Source of the DNA: Elusimicrobiota bacterium
Lineage (GTDB): Bacteria > Elusimicrobiota > Elusimicrobia > JACQJN01
Direction: 5' to 3'
DNA: 8,179 nucleotides
NCBI GenBank assembly: GCA_016205045.1
Contig: JACQJM010000229.1
Coordinates: 1 to 8,179 of the forward strand
The notes beneath the pieces were generated by a model. It saw nothing but the letters and a program-made list of their open reading frames with translations. It searched no databases and was not told where the DNA came from. This document shows, in pieces, positions 6,608 to 8,179 of this stretch; the stretch's first letter is position 1, and every line of letters starts with the position of its first letter. Made by a program: the position numbers and the translations under genes.

Positions 6608-6636
6608 ATCATGCTAATTTTGATTTGGAGGGTCAA
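6608..6636 (-). promoter_or_regulatory. Sigma-70-like promoter of the permease, possibly giving a leaderless mRNA
   Basis: On the minus strand, TTGACC (6636-6631, 5 of 6) and CATGAT (6613-6608, 4 of 6) are separated by exactly 17 bp. Only 8 nt separate the -10 box from ATG 6599, so the transcript would begin within about a base or two of the start codon. This agrees with the missing Shine-Dalgarno sequence. Confidence 0.5.
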
Positions 6637-6637
6637 T

Positions 6638-6670
6638 CCTGTCGCAAAGGAATTACAACCTTCCGACAGG
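6638..6670. promoter_or_regulatory. 33-bp inverted repeat adjoining the permease -35 box; probable operator
   Basis: Arms CCTGTCGCAAAG (6638-6649) and CCTTCCGACAGG (6659-6670) pair at 11 of 12 positions including one G-T, with a 9-bp centre. The outer 7 bp (CCTGTCG/CGACAGG) are perfect. The left edge is 1 bp from the permease -35 box. No T-tract follows on either strand, which argues against a terminator and for a protein-binding dyad upstream of the core promoter. Confidence 0.5.
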
Positions 6671-6764
6671 TCCCGCTCATAAACGGTTCGGGCGATTTTG
6701 ACCTTCTTTGATCCCGCCCCTCTCCGTCAAGAAAGCCCATTCCCACTTAGGTAGCGTCCGCCCC

Positions 6765-6793
6765 TTGAAAAACGCGAGAATTTATGTTATACA
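6765..6793 (+). promoter_or_regulatory. Sigma-70-like promoter of the AAA_14/DUF4143 ATPase gene
   Basis: TTGAAA (6765-6770, 5 of 6) is followed after 17 bp by TATACA (6788-6793, 4 of 6). Transcription would start near 6800, leaving a leader of about 27 nt with AGGA (6816-6819) as ribosome binding site. A perfect TATAAT also occurs at 6800-6805 but lacks a -35 partner. Confidence 0.5.
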
Positions 6794-6801
6794 AATGTAT
6801 A
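6788..6801. promoter_or_regulatory. Perfect 14-bp palindrome over the ATPase -10 box; candidate operator
   Basis: TATACAAATGTATA consists of 6-bp arms TATACA/TGTATA around a central AA. It covers the predicted -10 box and reaches the predicted start of transcription, the usual position for a repressor site. Short TATAC-n-GTATA dyads are common operators of small helix-turn-helix regulators. The AT-rich sequence makes chance occurrence possible. Confidence 0.45.
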
Positions 6802-6826
6802 TAATAGTTCCAAAAAGGAATCGTTT

Positions 6827-7993
6827 ATGGAAATGATTAGGAGATTTTTCAAGGCCCCCCAGGACAGCTTTTTCCTCTTCGGTCCGCGCGGAACCGGGAA
6901 ATCCACCTGGCTCAAGGAGAACTTCCCCAAAGCCCTTTTCGTGGATCTCCTTGATCCTGATTCCTACCGCACCTATCTGAATAACCCTGAACGGCTCCGC
7001 CAGCTGGTGGTGGGGCATCCCGGAGCAGTGCAGGTGGTAGTGGACGAGGTCCAGAAGGTTCCGGCACTTTTAGACATGGTGCACCTGTTGATCGAGGAGA
7101 AATCGCGCCGTCCCTTGCAATTTATCCTCACGGGATCGAGCAGCCGCAAGCTCAAGCGGGCTGGTGTAGACCTACTGGCGGGCCGAGCGCTTCTAAAAAC
7201 ATTGCATCCATTCATGGCCTCGGAGCTAGGAAGCCGCTTCAATCTCGAAAAGAGCTTACAAATGGGTCTATTGCCACTGGTCCTGGCGGCGACTGATCCT
7301 GAGCAAACTCTCAAATCCTACGCAGCGATCTACCTTAAAGAGGAGGTGCAGGAGGAAGGCCTGGTCCGCAATGTGGGAAACTTTTCTCGCTTCCTGGACG
7401 CCCTCAGTTTTTCCCATGCCTCACTCCTTAGCATATCGGAGGTTGCTCGTGAATGCGAGGTTGGACGAAAGACAGTTGAGGGATTCGTCGAAATATTGGA
7501 AGACTTGCTCCTCGGGTTTAGGCTCAATGTATTTACGAAGCGTGCCAAGAGGCACCTGGTGCAACATCCAAAGTTTTATTACATGGATGTGGGGGTTTTT
7601 CGAGCGCTGCGGCGCAAGGGACCGCTGGATGTCCCTGAGGAAATCGGAGGCAGTTCTCTGGAAGGTTTGGTCGCCCAACACCTGCGTGCCTGGATCGCTT
7701 ATGGCCGGAAAGACCGGGAACTATATTTCTGGCGTACCAAATCCGGGGTGGAGGTGGATTTCATCGTTTATGGTCAAGACACTTTCCTGGCAATTGAAGT
7801 GAAGGCCTCGCGGAGAGTTTCCGCTAGGGATGTCCGGCCTTTAAAAGCTTTTCTGGAGGATTATCCCCAGGCTCGAGCCTGCTTGCTCTATGGCGGACGC
7901 GAGCGTTTGAGCATAGACGGTATCCTGTGCTTACCCTGTGTGGACTTCCTTCTGCGGCTTTCCCCTGACGTGGCCGTTTCGGAATTGTTTTGA
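6827..7993 (+). CDS. AAA_14 ATPase with C-terminal DUF4143 (PD-(D/E)xK nuclease-like) domain
   Basis: A cytoplasmic P-loop ATPase of a large, sporadically distributed prokaryotic family; its cellular role is not established. In the 388 residues: Walker A GPRGTGKS (19-26), Walker B VVVDEVQKVP (70-79, Asp73-Glu74), sensor strand LTGSSSRKLKR (101-111) and the family LLAGRA signature (116-121). A winged-helix-like segment follows (201-224, LSISEVARECEVGRKTVEGF), then DUF4143. The C-terminal part carries Glu279, Asp311 in VEVDFI and Glu324-x-Lys326 in AIEVKAS, which together match a PD-(D/E)xK nuclease active site. ATG 6827 has AGGA 7 nt upstream; length is normal and the frame is uninterrupted. 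It is transcribed away from the permease from a promoter overlapped by a palindrome, and no partner gene is visible before the window ends. Such genes are often found in accessory DNA, but codon use here does not look obviously foreign. Family assignment is firm; nuclease activity is inference. Confidence 0.9.
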   Translation: MEMIRRFFKAPQDSFFLFGPRGTGKSTWLKENFPKALFVDLLDPDSYRTYLNNPERLRQLVVGHPGAVQVVVDEVQKVPALLDMVHLLIEEKSRRPLQFILTGSSSRKLKRAGVDLLAGRALLKTLHPFMASELGSRFNLEKSLQMGLLPLVLAATDPEQTLKSYAAIYLKEEVQEEGLVRNVGNFSRFLDALSFSHASLLSISEVARECEVGRKTVEGFVEILEDLLLGFRLNVFTKRAKRHLVQHPKFYYMDVGVFRALRRKGPLDVPEEIGGSSLEGLVAQHLRAWIAYGRKDRELYFWRTKSGVEVDFIVYGQDTFLAIEVKASRRVSARDVRPLKAFLEDYPQARACLLYGGRERLSIDGILCLPCVDFLLRLSPDVAVSELF

Positions 7994-8034
7994 CCATATG
8001 CCCAACAAAGGGAAAGCCGAAAGGACTTGGCCTC

Positions 8035-8056
8035 TGTGGTTCCAAGTGTGGTTCCA
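8035..8056 (+). repeat. 12-bp-period tandem repeat (TGTGGTTCCA twice)
   Basis: TGTGGTTCCA occurs at 8035-8044 and again at 8047-8056, each followed by two variable bases. The second copy forms the left arm of the hairpin at 8047-8068. Confidence 0.6.
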
Positions 8057-8068
8057 TCAGGAACTACA
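8047..8068. other. Hairpin downstream of the ATPase gene
   Basis: TGTGGTTCC and GGAACTACA form a 9-bp stem with one G-U pair and an ATCA loop, 54 nt after the ATPase stop codon. No U-run follows on either strand, so it is not a canonical intrinsic terminator. It could protect a 3' end or be half of a longer repeated element. Confidence 0.5.
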
Positions 8069-8129
8069 TCCCCCTCATCTTCAATAACTTCCGCCGCATC
8101 CGCTCCTGACCTGTTTTTTGACGATCCAG

Positions 8130-8152
8130 CCCGCCCCCCGTCCGCCCCCCCC
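8130..8152 (-). other. Potential G-quadruplex motif
   Basis: On the minus strand, G-runs of 8 (8152-8145), 6 (8139-8134) and 3 (8132-8130) with short spacers satisfy the four-tract G3+N1-7 pattern when the 8-G run is split. It lies in the apparently non-coding tail of the window. Confidence 0.5.
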
Positions 8153-8179
8153 AACATCATAAAGAACAGGGTGTGAGGT

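Noticed and set aside
6606..6826. Small RNA or tRNA gene in the permease/ATPase intergenic region
   Set aside because: No cloverleaf or terminator-tailed hairpin was seen; the dyads and promoter boxes explain the visible structure better.
7371..7802. 143-residue open frame inside the ATPase gene
   Set aside because: It is in an alternative frame of a gene with clear family motifs along its whole length; its composition (many Trp/Arg/Ser) is typical of a shadow frame.
7998..8087. 29-codon plus-strand ORF starting ATG just after the ATPase stop
   Set aside because: No ribosome binding site, no recognisable features, and most of its length is the tandem repeat and hairpin.
7888..8160. 90-residue minus-strand open frame overlapping the ATPase 3' end and open to the right edge
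   Set aside because: More than a third is antisense to the well-supported ATPase gene, the rest is low-complexity, and its ATG lacks a ribosome binding site. Kept only as a remark on the structured tail.

Overview
The window looks like chromosomal DNA of moderate G+C content from a diderm (Gram-negative-type) bacterium. It encodes a secreted protein with an OmpA-type peptidoglycan-binding domain, a lipoprotein-type NlpC/P60 peptidase and a type IV (pseudo)pilin, and it uses strong GAGGAGG ribosome binding sites. The FlgD-like Ig-repeat/OmpA architecture and a stand-alone Cys-rich pilin are reminiscent of Elusimicrobiota and similar deep-branching phyla. That placement is a guess; nothing here fixes the taxon.

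Layout. Positions 1-20 hold the first codons of a minus-strand gene that runs off the left edge, with its own promoter (61-90). Divergent from it is a 1041-residue plus-strand gene (196-3321): signal peptide, eight FlgD-type Ig-like repeats and a C-terminal OmpA domain. A class I O-methyltransferase (3404-4045) follows on the same strand. It converges, with a 10-nt gap, on a minus-strand block read from right to left: an APC-family amino acid permease (6599-5307), an NlpC/P60 lipoprotein (5234-4695) and a prepilin (about 4562-4056). Gaps of 72 and 63 nt would allow a shared transcript, but a cluster of 11-bp direct repeats and a possible -10 box suggest that the pilin also has its own promoter. 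A roughly 230-bp divergent control region (6600-6826) then separates the permease from a plus-strand AAA_14/DUF4143 ATPase (6827-7993). That region holds two good sigma-70-like promoters, a 33-bp inverted repeat beside the permease promoter and a 14-bp palindrome over the ATPase -10 box. The last 186 nt contain a hairpin, a short tandem repeat and a G-rich tract, but no convincing gene.

How the genes fit together. The Ig/OmpA protein, NlpC/P60 peptidase and pilin are all envelope components, so the left two thirds can be read as a loose cell-surface neighbourhood. The methyltransferase and permease are ordinary metabolic genes. The ATPase belongs to a patchily distributed family often found in accessory DNA. 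I found no CRISPR array, insertion sequence, tRNA, rRNA or multi-gene defence cassette. The most original observations are a three-domain super-repeat in the Ig/OmpA protein, the arrangement of control elements in the permease/ATPase divergent region, a probable leaderless permease mRNA, and helically spaced direct repeats upstream of the pilin.
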